DNA of 64,000 nucleotides, from the NCBI GenBank assembly GCA_900552005.1, contig URXU01000007.1:1-64000 (forward strand), written 5' to 3'. Shown one piece after another: positions 43,196-52,847 of the stretch. This stretch comes from an uncultured Phascolarctobacterium sp. (GTDB lineage: Bacteria > Bacillota > Negativicutes > Acidaminococcales > Acidaminococcaceae). How positions within the stretch are numbered: position 1 is the stretch's first letter; the number at the start of each line of letters is the position of its first letter. The notes under the pieces were generated by a model, which worked only from the letters and a program-made list of their open reading frames with translations, searched no databases and was not told the origin of the DNA. Both the position numbers and the translations under genes were made by a program.

Positions 43196-44251
43196 ATGAA
43201 TAGTTATTCTTTGCCATTATTTATGCAGGTCAAAAGCAATGCCGTGGCTGATCTGCAGAAAAATTTACGGATGTATCTGCCCAAGCAGGCTGCGAAAAAG
43301 ACATTGATTTTAACTACAGCCGGGCTGCTGCAGACATTGCATGATAAAGTAAAAATTATGCTGGAACAGCTTCCGGATTATGAAGTTGTAACAGTGCAGC
43401 GCAGTTCTTTTGATTTTGCGGTAGAAGTAGCCAAGAAAATTTCCATGAACGGAATAGGATTAATTATCGGATTTGGCGGCGGTACGGCTTTGGATACTGC
43501 AAAATATGCGGCTTTTGTAGCCAGCGTGGCTTATATTGCTATTCCAACGGCTCTGAGCAATGATGGCGTCTGCTCTCCGGTATCGGTACTATATGCCCAA
43601 AATGAACGCAAACATTCCTTTACTTCTAAAATTCCCGATGGGTTATTGATTGATACTGATATTATTTTAAATACACCGCGTATTTTGCTGGAAGCGGGAG
43701 TAGGTGATACCATCAGCAATTATACGGCATTGTATGACTGGCGTTTGGGCTGCGAAGAAAATGATGACCGTCCCAATGATTTTGCCTATATGCTTTCAGA
43801 AAATGCCTTTAATTCGCTGCTGTATTCAGAAGCCAAGTCTTTAAAAACAGTACCGGGAATCAAAATGCTGGCCGAATCGTTAGTGCTGAGCGGTCTGTCC
43901 ATGCATATTGCCGGAAATTCAAGGCCCTGCAGTGGTTCAGAGCATTTATTCTGTCACGCGATGGATGAGTTATTTGAACATAATATTCCGCATGGTATTT
44001 TAGTTGCCATGGGGAGTATTACAGCTTGTCTTCTCCAGCAGCGGGATTATAAAATTCTATTGGGCTTTCTTGATGCCTATAAGGTTTCCGCCAATCCCCT
44101 GCGTCATGGTGTGACTGAGGAGCAGTTCGTTCAAGCCTGGATGTTTGCGCCGCAGGTACGCAAAGATAGATATACCATATTAAATAAAATAGAGATGAAC
44201 GAAGCCTTATTCCATCAATATTATCAGCAGATGTGTATTGAATGCCGATGA
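43196..44251 (+). CDS. sn-glycerol-1-phosphate dehydrogenase family protein (AraM/EgsA-like)
   Basis: A protein of 351 residues of the iron/zinc-dependent dehydrogenase superfamily. NAD binding is seen in GFGGGTALDTAKYAA; metal-site motifs are IPTALSNDGVCSP, CSGSEHLFCHAMDE and IPHGILVAMG, which match the G1PDH/AraM branch rather than ordinary alcohol or glycerol dehydrogenases. That enzyme reduces dihydroxyacetone phosphate to sn-glycerol-1-phosphate, the archaeal lipid backbone; in Bacillus AraM serves heptaprenylglyceryl phosphate. The RBS AGGAGG is 6 bases from the ATG at 43196; an ATG at 43193 is too close. Confidence 0.85.
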   Translation: MNSYSLPLFMQVKSNAVADLQKNLRMYLPKQAAKKTLILTTAGLLQTLHDKVKIMLEQLPDYEVVTVQRSSFDFAVEVAKKISMNGIGLIIGFGGGTALDTAKYAAFVASVAYIAIPTALSNDGVCSPVSVLYAQNERKHSFTSKIPDGLLIDTDIILNTPRILLEAGVGDTISNYTALYDWRLGCEENDDRPNDFAYMLSENAFNSLLYSEAKSLKTVPGIKMLAESLVLSGLSMHIAGNSRPCSGSEHLFCHAMDELFEHNIPHGILVAMGSITACLLQQRDYKILLGFLDAYKVSANPLRHGVTEEQFVQAWMFAPQVRKDRYTILNKIEMNEALFHQYYQQMCIECR

Positions 44252-44257
44252 GAATAG

Positions 44258-44294
44258 AATAACCCCTGCATCTTAAAGTGTGCAGGGGTTATTG
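44258..44294. terminator. Hairpin between two convergent genes
   Basis: AATAACCCCTGCA and TGCAGGGGTTATT pair perfectly over 13 bp. T tracts are short in both directions, so it may be bidirectional but is not a textbook terminator. Confidence 0.7.
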
Positions 44295-44300
44295 CTTTGC

Positions 44301-45353
44301 TTAATACTGGGAATATTCCAGAACTTCGCCGTCATCGAAACTTATATATGTTGGCTGAATTTTCCAATTAGTTTTGGTTAAATCTAATGCAAGTAAAGCA
44401 TTGTCAGCCGGCAAAGTCTTATTTAAAATTTTATGATTGTTAAGCACCTGAGTATTTCCGGGAGGCAGTACCCCGTTGAATCTTTCAGGATAAGAATAGA
44501 TAAGATTATTTTCGGCATCAAAAACTTCAATATCATAATAAATACGATTAATATTTTTCTGCGTATTGTTTTTTACGGTAACCAAAGCAGAGAGAATATG
44601 TTCATTATTTTCTTCTTTAATGGACAGCTGCTGACTGATGATTTCCAGAGAGGTGTTCAGCTTATCTAATGTGGGCTTGTGCAGAGAAGCAGCGGAGGCT
44701 TTTTGTGCAGCGTTTATTTGCACGATAAAATCTACCAGATTGGTAATTTCCTTAATCTGCCAAGTGCCTGATTCATTAAGAGACATTTTAAGTTTTAAAG
44801 CGAAGTCCTTATCTAATTGGTTGTGATGAATTAAAAGGGATACAACGGCCTGGTCTTGCTGTGAGCTTTCTAAAACAATGTCCTTGATTTTAAGCTGCTC
44901 AAGATTGATTTTTTTCTCAATATTGTTGCGCATGGCATCCGTTACCGGATTATGACGCGGTTTGGGAGGCTGATTTTCAGCTGCCTGATCTTCTGTCTGT
45001 TGCTGAGCTTTAGGATCTTTGCCTGCTACGGCCGCTTTCGCTTCATCAGCCATTAAATCGATGACAGCCGGTTTGAGCATATGCAAGATGCCCATGGCAA
45101 AGGGGTTATTGATTACTGAATCATTGTTTATTTTGCTTTCAGCCAAAATGACATCTTCAAAAGCCTTATCCAGAACGGAATTGAGATCTACATATTTTTC
45201 AAATTTTTCTACATCATGCTGCTGGACGGAAGTGCGAACTTCATTGACAGCATATAAAGGCGTTTTGCACCAATACAGAAAATAATATCCCAGACCTGCC
45301 AGTATCAGCAGAATGGGGATGATAAATAAAAATTTTTTCTTGTTATTGAACAT
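44301..45353 (-). CDS. Membrane-anchored DUF2939-like protein
   Basis: A protein of 350 residues. An N-terminal helix (about 7-28, FLFIIPILLILAGLGYYFL) anchors it, probably with the rest outside. YAVNEVRTSVQQHDVEKFEKYVDLNS after the helix resembles DUF2939, a family of unknown function. Toward the C terminus is a beta region (about 255-330) with the pattern LVTVKNNTQKNINRIYYDIEVF, like FxLYD domains. The middle (about 105-140) is Gln/Pro rich and probably disordered. A RBS AAGGA precedes the ATG. I cannot give a function. Confidence 0.7.
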   Translation of the reverse strand: MFNNKKKFLFIIPILLILAGLGYYFLYWCKTPLYAVNEVRTSVQQHDVEKFEKYVDLNSVLDKAFEDVILAESKINNDSVINNPFAMGILHMLKPAVIDLMADEAKAAVAGKDPKAQQQTEDQAAENQPPKPRHNPVTDAMRNNIEKKINLEQLKIKDIVLESSQQDQAVVSLLIHHNQLDKDFALKLKMSLNESGTWQIKEITNLVDFIVQINAAQKASAASLHKPTLDKLNTSLEIISQQLSIKEENNEHILSALVTVKNNTQKNINRIYYDIEVFDAENNLIYSYPERFNGVLPPGNTQVLNNHKILNKTLPADNALLALDLTKTNWKIQPTYISFDDGEVLEYSQY

Positions 45354-45473
45354 CTTATGTCATTCCTTACTTTAAAGATTTTCAAGGAAATATTAGTTTT
45401 CTTGCATTATATTTTAGCCATCTTAGAAGCAGATTTCAATACCTGATACTAATTTTTGAATTAAAAATTTTTA

Positions 45474-45506
45474 AAATAAAAAGGCAAGATAAAAAATCTT
45501 GCCTTG
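45474..45506 (-). terminator. Terminator of the 45.5-46.0 kb gene
   Basis: On the minus strand AAGGCAAGAT and ATCTTGCCTT form a 10-bp perfect stem followed by T-rich sequence. Confidence 0.85.
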
Positions 45507-45515
45507 TAGCATCAG

Positions 45516-46004
45516 TTACCAGTAATAGCGTTGGTTCAGACCGGTACGCAGGTTTAGCGCAATGTCTGGCCAGTTATCGTGGAAAAGCTGATAAATTTTT
45601 TTGCCTTCTTCGATTGTTATAATGGAGGAGCAGTCTTTATTGGATTCAAATTCTGCTTCTGACAGGAGCTGTGAGCTAAGGGGATTGAAGCGAAAGCTTG
45701 CAAAATCTTCGTTATCTGACAGCACTATTTCGATAGCTTTGATATCGTCTTTATAAAATCGTAAGGGTGCTGATTCGTGCAGAGGATCATAAATATCTGC
45801 ATGATCAGCATACAGATAAATTTTCAGAGAATTATTGGTAAAAATAGCCTTGGGATTAAAGGTGTTCTCCAGTGAGCTGAGAATCCTTTTGTAATCTTCC
45901 AAAGCCTGGGCTTTTTTTGCTTCCAGAGCCTTGATTTGCATGTCCAGACGGGCGATTTTATCGCTGATAAACTTGAGCTGTAATTCTTTACTATTTTGAT
46001 CCAT
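45516..46004 (-). CDS. Conserved hypothetical coiled-coil protein
   Basis: A cytoplasmic protein of 162 residues that I do not recognise. The N-terminal helix (LQLKFISDKIARLDMQIKAL... about 8-45) is a coiled coil; the rest mixes beta strands with a striking acidic stretch, for example NEDFASFRFNPLSSQLL. It has no membrane segment and no catalytic motif. The RBS AGAGGTG is 8 bases from the ATG. A candidate -10 TATAAT lies about 25 bases upstream of the RBS. Together with the DUF2939-like gene it forms a small minus-strand island. Confidence 0.65.
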   Translation of the reverse strand: MDQNSKELQLKFISDKIARLDMQIKALEAKKAQALEDYKRILSSLENTFNPKAIFTNNSLKIYLYADHADIYDPLHESAPLRFYKDDIKAIEIVLSDNEDFASFRFNPLSSQLLSEAEFESNKDCSSIITIEEGKKIYQLFHDNWPDIALNLRTGLNQRYYW

Positions 46005-46127
46005 AACTGAACACCTCTTTATTAATGGAATTATATAGTTAGTATATCATTAAAAATATGCTTCTTGAAGAATAAATGAATTAAAAAAATAAATTTTCTG
46101 ATAATAATGGTAAATTAAAACCTACCC

Positions 46128-46157
46128 TTGTCGTAGTACTTATGTTTTAGGTATAAT
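46128..46157 (+). promoter_or_regulatory. Promoter of miaB
   Basis: TTGTCG and TATAAT, spaced by 18 bp, about 60 bases before the miaB start. A second TATAAT follows at 46160. Confidence 0.6.
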
Positions 46158-46217
46158 ATTATAATATGAATAAAAAATTACTTAGCTTTTTAGACTGTTA
46201 TTTTATGGAGGAATGAA

Positions 46218-47552
46218 ATGCAGAGCAAAAAAAATACTTACTATATATTTAATTACGGTTGTCAGATGAATGCCAGCGATACTGAGCATTATGCAGGGCA
46301 GTTGGAAGAGATGGGTTATGTTCCGGCTGAGGATTTTCATACGGCTGATGTGATTATAGTTAATACATGCTGTGTGCGTGAAAGTGCGGAAAAGAAGATT
46401 GCCGGTAAAATAGGTGAACTGAAAGCTGTCAAAACTGCGCATCCGCAGACGGTTATCTGTGTTGCGGGCTGCATGGCGCAAAAAGACGGCGATAAACTGT
46501 TGAAGAAACATCCGCAGGTAGATTTGCTTTTAGGAACGGCTTACGTTAATGATTTTAAAAGTATTTTAGCTGATTATCTGTCCGACCGTCAGGGCGGCGT
46601 TTATACAGATCTTACAATTCATCAGAGTGAGTTTGAAGGCAAAATGGTGCGGCAGAGTTCTTTTGCTGCCTGGATTCCCATTATGTATGGCTGCAATAAT
46701 TTCTGTACTTATTGCATTGTTCCCTACGTGCGCGGACGAGAACGCAGCAGGGACATTGAAAATATTGTAGCGGAAATTGAACAGGCGGTAAAAGAAGGCT
46801 ATAAAGAATTTACTCTGTTAGGACAAAATGTTAATTCCTATGGCAAGGACTTTGGGGAACAGGATGCGTTTGCCAAATTACTGCGCCGCGTTAACGAGAT
46901 TAATGGCATAGAGCGTATTCATTATATGACCAGTCATCCTCGCGATATGAACGAAGAAGTTATCAAAGCTGTTGCGGAATGTGAACATGTCTGCGAAAAC
47001 TTTCATGTACCCTTCCAGTCCGGCAGTAATGAAATTTTAAAGAAAATGAACAGAGGATACAGCAGAGAAAAATATCTGGAATTGATTAAACTGATTCGCC
47101 AATATGTTCCTGATGCTGCCATTACAACTGATATTATTGTCGGCTTTCCCGGTGAGACGGAAGCTGATTTTCAGGATACTTTAAATTTAGTGCAGGAAGT
47201 TGGCTTTGATGCGGCATTTACTTTTATTTATTCAAAACGCAGCGGCACGCCGGCAGCTAAAATGACGGAGCAGGTACCGCTGGAAATTAAAAAACAGCGT
47301 CTTAATCAATTGATGGAAGCGCAAAATGCCAGCAGTCTGCGCTGTAATGAAAAGCTGGTAGGACAGCAAGTAGAAGTGCTGGCGGAAGGTCCCAGCAAAA
47401 ATCCGGCAGTATGGACCGGTCGCACCAGGACCAATAAGCTTGTCTTATGGCCGGCAGAGGGTAAAAACTATTATCCTGGCGAGAAGGTCATGGTGCTGGT
47501 AGATACTGCTCAGACCTGGTTGGTGAAAGGCAAGGCGGTGCAGGATGAGTAA
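46218..47552 (+). CDS. miaB: tRNA-2-methylthio-N6-isopentenyladenosine synthase MiaB
   Basis: A protein of 444 residues. The N-terminal UPF0004 domain has GCQMNASDTE and two further cluster cysteines (NTCCVRE, AGCMAQ); the radical-SAM cluster is C159, C163, C166 (CNNFCTYC); a TRAM domain ends the protein. It adds the methylthio group to i6A37 in tRNA, the modification begun by MiaA, encoded 5 kb downstream in the same cluster. RBS GGAGG upstream of the ATG. Overlaps mutS by 8 bases. Confidence 0.96.
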   Translation: MQSKKNTYYIFNYGCQMNASDTEHYAGQLEEMGYVPAEDFHTADVIIVNTCCVRESAEKKIAGKIGELKAVKTAHPQTVICVAGCMAQKDGDKLLKKHPQVDLLLGTAYVNDFKSILADYLSDRQGGVYTDLTIHQSEFEGKMVRQSSFAAWIPIMYGCNNFCTYCIVPYVRGRERSRDIENIVAEIEQAVKEGYKEFTLLGQNVNSYGKDFGEQDAFAKLLRRVNEINGIERIHYMTSHPRDMNEEVIKAVAECEHVCENFHVPFQSGSNEILKKMNRGYSREKYLELIKLIRQYVPDAAITTDIIVGFPGETEADFQDTLNLVQEVGFDAAFTFIYSKRSGTPAAKMTEQVPLEIKKQRLNQLMEAQNASSLRCNEKLVGQQVEVLAEGPSKNPAVWTGRTRTNKLVLWPAEGKNYYPGEKVMVLVDTAQTWLVKGKAVQDE

Positions 47553-50106
47553 TTATACTCCTATGGTGCAGCAATATCTTGATGTTAAAAAAGAGCATCA
47601 GAATGAGCTGTTGTTTTTCCGTTTAGGAGATTTTTATGAAATGTTTTTTGAAGATGCGATTACGGCATCAAGAGAACTGAATATTACGCTGACTAAAAGA
47701 GCCGGCGGTATGGATAATATGCCCATGTGCGGCGTTCCGTATCATTCTGTAGACGGATATATTGCTAAATTAGTCAAAAAGGGCTATCGTATTGCCATCT
47801 GCGAACAGATTGAAGATCCCAAGCTGGCTAAGGGCATTGTGCAGCGCAAGGTAATTAAGATTATAACTCCGGGTACGGCGATTAACGAACAGGTTTTGGA
47901 TGATAAGCGCAATCGTTATTTGGTGTTTTTATGCGAAGCGGAAGATGTTATCTGTCTGGCAGCGGCTGATGTATCCACTGGTGAGTGCCTGTGGTTTGCC
48001 GCCAGCGGTGCGGAACGATTGTTAGAGATAACTGAACAGCTTTTCCGTCTGCAGCCTGCTGAAATTGTTATTAAGGATGAACCTGCACAATGGCAGCAGC
48101 TGCGGCAATGGCTGCACAGTAAATTGCCTGAATGCGCGGTAAGCAATTATCAGGAAGCTGCCGGGCAATATTTTTCCGTACATTTTACTGATATCAATGT
48201 ACGGCCTTTAGTACGGATGACAGTAGAATATTTGCTTGACTATCTGCATGCGACCGTAATGTCGGATTTAACGCATATCAACAGACTGCGGGAAATTGTT
48301 AAGAATACTTTCATGCAGCTGGATGCTACCGCTATCCGTAATCTGGAATTGGTTAAAAATATGCGTGACGGTTCACGGCGGGGGACGCTGATGGATATTC
48401 TTGACTTTACCAGTACCTCCATGGGAGCGCGCAGACTGCGCAACTGGATCGAGTGCCCGCTGCTGGACTTGGGTCAGATTATTGAGCGTCAGGAGGCCGT
48501 GGCGGAACTTTTGGATAAAACAGTGCTGCGGGATGCGTTGACGGATAGACTAAAAACAGTTTTTGATCTGGAACGTATCATTTCCCGCATCGAAGTGGGC
48601 AGTGCCAATGCCCGTGATATGGTGGCATTGCGTACTTCCTTATCAGTGCTGCCGGAAATACATGAGCTGCTTGAACAGTGCGGCAGCGTCAAGCTGCAGA
48701 AGATTTGCCGCGGTTTGCATCTGCATGAAGATTTGCATAGTATTTTGCAGCAGGCCATTGTTGATGAACCGCCTTTTTCCGTGCGTGAGGGCGGTATGAT
48801 TAAGGACGGCTATAATGCTGAATTAGATGAACTGCATTTGATTGCCAGAGATAATAAAACCTGGATGCAGAATTTTGAGCAGCGTATTAAGGATGAAACG
48901 GGAATAAAGACTTTAAAAGTTGGCTTTAACAAGGTCTTTGGTTATTTTATTGAAGTGTCCAAAGGTCAGTCAGCAAGCGTGCCTGATTATTTTGTCAGAA
49001 AGCAGACTCTCGTAAATGCCGAACGTTATATTGTGCCGGAATTGAAAGAGTTTGAAAATAAGATTCTCAGTGCGAAAGAAAAAATCCAACAGCTGGAGTA
49101 TTATTTATTCAGCCAGCTGCGGGAGCAGATTCGTGCAGCCATGGCAGAACTTCAGGAAACGGCACGGGCAATAGCAACGGCAGATGTGCTGACTTCATTG
49201 GCTGTTGCGGCTTATAAATATAATTATGTACGTCCAGAGCTTAATCATAAGGGCGATATAAAAATTATTGATGGGCGTCACCCAGTGGTGGAAAGACTGC
49301 TGGAAAAAGAAATTTTTGTACCTAATAATGTTAATTTAGATAATCAGGAACGTATGATTATTATTACCGGACCGAATATGGCTGGTAAATCTACATATAT
49401 GCGTCAGACAGCACTTTTGGTATTAATGACGCAGATGGGTTCTTTTATTCCGGCAAGACAAGCTTGTGTCTGTCCCGTAGATAAAATTTTTACCAGAGTA
49501 GGCGCCAGTGATGATCTGGCAACGGGTCAGAGCACGTTTATGGTAGAGATGAACGAAGTTGCTCAGATTCTTCGTTATGCGACCAAGGATAGTCTTATTA
49601 TTTTAGATGAAGTAGGACGAGGAACCAGTACTTTTGATGGTATGAGCATCGCAAAAGCGGTCATGGAATATATTCACAGCAAGATTAAGGCCAAGACTTT
49701 ATTTGCTACGCATTATCACCAGCTGATAGCCATGGAAGATGAACTGGATGGGGTTAAGAATTATTCGGTTGCCGTCAAAGAACGCGGCAATGATATTGTA
49801 TTTTTGCGGCGCATTGTTCCCGGCGGTACGGATAAAAGCTATGGCGTGCATGTAGCACGGCTGGCAGGGCTGCCGAAAAAAGTTATTGACAGGGCCAATG
49901 AAATTCTGGCCGGTTATGATAATGGACAGGAGACCGCCGGCTGTAAAGCTGTTAAAAATGAGCAGCCTCAGGCCATGGGATCTTTATTTGCCAGTGCGCT
50001 GACGGAACAGATTCTGCAGCTGGATGTTATGAGCATGACGCCGATTGAAGCAATGAATGCGTTGTATAAACTGCAGGATGAGGCAAGAAAGGAGAGCGGT
50101 AAGTAA
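47545..50106 (+). CDS. mutS: DNA mismatch repair protein MutS
   Basis: A protein of 853 residues with an N-terminal mismatch-recognition domain (FFRLGDFYEMF), the clamp and lever in the middle, and the ATPase with Walker A GPNMAGKST (609-617), Walker B LIILDEVGRGTSTFDG and ATHYHQL. It recognises mismatches and loops and recruits MutL, encoded next. The stop overlaps the mutL start (TAATG). Confidence 0.97.
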   Translation: MSNYTPMVQQYLDVKKEHQNELLFFRLGDFYEMFFEDAITASRELNITLTKRAGGMDNMPMCGVPYHSVDGYIAKLVKKGYRIAICEQIEDPKLAKGIVQRKVIKIITPGTAINEQVLDDKRNRYLVFLCEAEDVICLAAADVSTGECLWFAASGAERLLEITEQLFRLQPAEIVIKDEPAQWQQLRQWLHSKLPECAVSNYQEAAGQYFSVHFTDINVRPLVRMTVEYLLDYLHATVMSDLTHINRLREIVKNTFMQLDATAIRNLELVKNMRDGSRRGTLMDILDFTSTSMGARRLRNWIECPLLDLGQIIERQEAVAELLDKTVLRDALTDRLKTVFDLERIISRIEVGSANARDMVALRTSLSVLPEIHELLEQCGSVKLQKICRGLHLHEDLHSILQQAIVDEPPFSVREGGMIKDGYNAELDELHLIARDNKTWMQNFEQRIKDETGIKTLKVGFNKVFGYFIEVSKGQSASVPDYFVRKQTLVNAERYIVPELKEFENKILSAKEKIQQLEYYLFSQLREQIRAAMAELQETARAIATADVLTSLAVAAYKYNYVRPELNHKGDIKIIDGRHPVVERLLEKEIFVPNNVNLDNQERMIIITGPNMAGKSTYMRQTALLVLMTQMGSFIPARQACVCPVDKIFTRVGASDDLATGQSTFMVEMNEVAQILRYATKDSLIILDEVGRGTSTFDGMSIAKAVMEYIHSKIKAKTLFATHYHQLIAMEDELDGVKNYSVAVKERGNDIVFLRRIVPGGTDKSYGVHVARLAGLPKKVIDRANEILAGYDNGQETAGCKAVKNEQPQAMGSLFASALTEQILQLDVMSMTPIEAMNALYKLQDEARKESGK

Positions 50107-52064
50107 TGGCTAACAGTACCAAAGTTCAGCTGCTGGACGTCAATACCGCTAATCAGATTGCTGCCGGTGAAGTAGTCGAAAAGCCTGCTTCCGTGGTTAA
50201 GGAATTGGTAGAAAATGCGTTGGATGCCGGTGCGGATAAGATTGATGTAACTATTTTTGCCGGCGGCACAGAATATATACGCGTTGCAGATAACGGCAGC
50301 GGTATGTCAGAAGCAGACGCCAAACTGGCTGTGCTGCGGCATGCTACCAGCAAAATTAGGACTGCCGGCGATTTAATGCTGCTGCACACTTTAGGGTTTA
50401 GAGGCGAAGCGCTGCCGAGTATTGCTTCTGTGTCTAATTTTAATTTAATTACCAGACCGCAGGACAATGAATTTGCCACTTCCATCAGAATTGACGGCGG
50501 AGAACAGACAGAATGCCTGCAGACTGGCGGCAATGCCGGTACGACGGTGATTGTGGAAAATCTTTTTTACAATGTCCCTGCACGCCGTAAATTTTTGAAA
50601 ACAGTGGGGACGGAAGGACGCTATATTAACGAGCTGCTGACCAAGCTGGCTTTATCACGTCCGGATGTACGGTTTAAGCTGGTGAGCAATGATAAGGAAG
50701 TGCTGCATACTCCCGGGGACGGTGATTTGGCAGTTGCCATCAGAGCCTTATACGGCAAAAATGTAGCCGATGAGCTTCTTAATGTTTATCTGGCTGATGA
50801 AAATATTACTGTCAGCGGCTATATTGGCAAGCCAACGCTGCTGAAAGGCACACGTCATTGGCAGACTATTTTTGTTAACGGCAGAATGATTAACAGCAGA
50901 ATGATTGGCAAGGCCATTGATCACGCATATCAGTCGCAAATTCCTAAAAGCGGTTTTCCTTTTGCAGTATTAAATATTACTGTAGATACTGGCAGTATAG
51001 ATGTTAATGTGCATCCGCAAAAAAGTGAAATCAAATTCAGTGATGAAAGCAGTGTATATAAGGCAGTTTATAAAGCGCTGACTGATGCGCTTACCAGACC
51101 CATGAGTGCTAAAAAGGCCGAAAGATTATCCTTGCTGCCTGATTCAGAACTTAGCAGCTTTGTGCGGACTGCGCCTGAAAATACCGTTGCTAAGGAGCCT
51201 GTGGCCGCAAAAACATTGGAACCCATTTTTAAAACGATGGGTGAAACGGGGGATATTTTTAAAACTCCTGCTTCAGCGGCGGAAAAAGAACGGACGGTGC
51301 AGACGGAAGCTGTCCCCAAAGCCGCGCAGGTAAAACCAGCCAATAATTATTCGCATGAACAAGCGCAATATAAAGCTCCGCAGCAGCAGCCCGTTTATTC
51401 CATCAGTGAAGCACGGGAAGCCTTTGCGGCAGCAGAACCATTGCCGGAGAAACGCGAGACGATTGAATTTACCGATACAGATTGCGGTATAGATTTAATT
51501 TGGCCCATCGGTCAGGTGGATAAGACTTTTATTATTGCACAATCAGAAGACTGCCTGTATTTAATAGATCAGCATGCAGCGCATGAACGTATTTTATATG
51601 ATAAATTGGTGGCTGCCAAAAATGATATTCCAGCTCAGCAGCTGCTGATGCCTTTATACATAGACATGGATGCTGATGAAATTGCTTTAATTGAAAAATA
51701 CCATGATGATTTTTTGCGTTTGGGTGTTGATGCCTGTGCGGGTGGTGAAAATACTTTGCGGGTAGATAGTCTGCCGGTTGATATTCATTTGGAAGCGGCA
51801 GAGGATTTTATCACGGAGATAGGCAGGCTGCTTAGAGAAAGGCAGGGTGTCACTCCCAGCGATTTGCGCCAGGAAATTTTGCATATGACGGCTTGTAAGG
51901 CGGCCATTAAAGCGGGACAGCTGCTGAATATGCGTCAGATGCGGCAGCTGATTATCGAATTATGCAATACGGAGCATCCGTTTACTTGCCCGCATGGAAG
52001 ACCTTGTATGATTGAAATAGACAGTAATCAGCTGTATAAAATGTTTAAAAGGACGGGCTTTTGA
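50106..52064 (+). CDS. mutL: DNA mismatch repair endonuclease MutL
   Basis: A protein of 652 residues. The N-terminal GHKL ATPase has ANQIAAGEVVEKPASVVKEL and GFRGEALPSI. The C-terminal dimer domain has the endonuclease motifs DQHAAHERILYD and CPHGRP, indicating a nicking, methyl-independent MutL as expected in bacteria without MutH. The middle linker (about 330-440) is Ala/Pro/Gln rich and disordered. The start is the ATG in the mutS stop overlap. Confidence 0.96.
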   Translation: MANSTKVQLLDVNTANQIAAGEVVEKPASVVKELVENALDAGADKIDVTIFAGGTEYIRVADNGSGMSEADAKLAVLRHATSKIRTAGDLMLLHTLGFRGEALPSIASVSNFNLITRPQDNEFATSIRIDGGEQTECLQTGGNAGTTVIVENLFYNVPARRKFLKTVGTEGRYINELLTKLALSRPDVRFKLVSNDKEVLHTPGDGDLAVAIRALYGKNVADELLNVYLADENITVSGYIGKPTLLKGTRHWQTIFVNGRMINSRMIGKAIDHAYQSQIPKSGFPFAVLNITVDTGSIDVNVHPQKSEIKFSDESSVYKAVYKALTDALTRPMSAKKAERLSLLPDSELSSFVRTAPENTVAKEPVAAKTLEPIFKTMGETGDIFKTPASAAEKERTVQTEAVPKAAQVKPANNYSHEQAQYKAPQQQPVYSISEAREAFAAAEPLPEKRETIEFTDTDCGIDLIWPIGQVDKTFIIAQSEDCLYLIDQHAAHERILYDKLVAAKNDIPAQQLLMPLYIDMDADEIALIEKYHDDFLRLGVDACAGGENTLRVDSLPVDIHLEAAEDFITEIGRLLRERQGVTPSDLRQEILHMTACKAAIKAGQLLNMRQMRQLIIELCNTEHPFTCPHGRPCMIEIDSNQLYKMFKRTGF

Positions 52065-52843
52065 TGAAGTTTGCTGTGACTACGGGGCGTAATTGCCGGC
52101 AGGTGATCGAAGACAAAGCAAAAATTTGGGCCCAGCAGCTTGGTGCGCCTTATTTGCCGCGCGGCACATATAAAAATCTTTCCTTGCTCCAGAAGGACCT
52201 AAAGCTGGATGCGGTGGTTGTTGCCACGGCTGACGGGCCGCAGTTAGTGACAAAGGATGATGTTTTTTTCTATCATCCAGGTATGGCGGTGCTGCGCCTG
52301 CAGAAGCTCAAGCGCGGCGAAGGAGATCATCTGCTGGGGGCTTTGGCTGTTCAAGAAGGCAGCAGAGTTTTAGATGCTACCTTGGGACTGGCAAGCGATG
52401 CCGCTATTGCCTGTTATTTTGTGGGCCGCTCCGGCAAGGTTGTTGGCCTGGAAGCGTCAAGACTATTATGGTTTGTAGTGTCGCAGGGCCTGAAAACTTA
52501 CGAAGCGGAAGATAATGATTTGACGTTGGCCCTGCGCAGAATAGAAACAGTGCAGACAGATGCTCAAAAGTATTTGGCTGCTTGTGCAGAAGATTCTTTT
52601 GATGTTGTTTATTTTGATCCCATGTTTCGCCATCCTGTGCAGGACTCTGCTGCCATGCGTGCTTTACGGCCATGGGCTTATGGTCATCCGTTGAATGAAG
52701 CGACAGTTAATCTGGCTTTAAAGGCAGCTCCAAGGGTAGTGATTAAAGAGCGCAGCGAAAAAATACTGGCAGAATATGGCTGTCAGGAAATTTTGGGCGG
52801 CCGTTACAGTAAGGTCAAATACGGCATTATCAGGAGGTGCTGA
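52064..52843 (+). CDS. RsmJ-like class I SAM-dependent methyltransferase
   Basis: A protein of 259 residues with the Rossmann motif VLDATLGLASDAAIA and the sequence VVYFDPMFRHP, resembling the DUF548/RsmJ group (16S rRNA m2G1516 methyltransferase). The N-terminal 90 residues are a separate alpha/beta domain. RsmJ activity is inference from similarity; another nucleic-acid target is possible. The ATG at 52064 overlaps the mutL stop by one base; a TTG just upstream is less likely. Confidence 0.75.
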   Translation: MKFAVTTGRNCRQVIEDKAKIWAQQLGAPYLPRGTYKNLSLLQKDLKLDAVVVATADGPQLVTKDDVFFYHPGMAVLRLQKLKRGEGDHLLGALAVQEGSRVLDATLGLASDAAIACYFVGRSGKVVGLEASRLLWFVVSQGLKTYEAEDNDLTLALRRIETVQTDAQKYLAACAEDSFDVVYFDPMFRHPVQDSAAMRALRPWAYGHPLNEATVNLALKAAPRVVIKERSEKILAEYGCQEILGGRYSKVKYGIIRRC

Positions 52844-52847
52844 CTAA

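Noticed and set aside
51540..51610. MutL endonuclease motif with D instead of the final E (DQHAAHERILYD)
   Set aside because: The change is conservative and the second motif CPHGRP is intact, so loss of nuclease activity is not supported.
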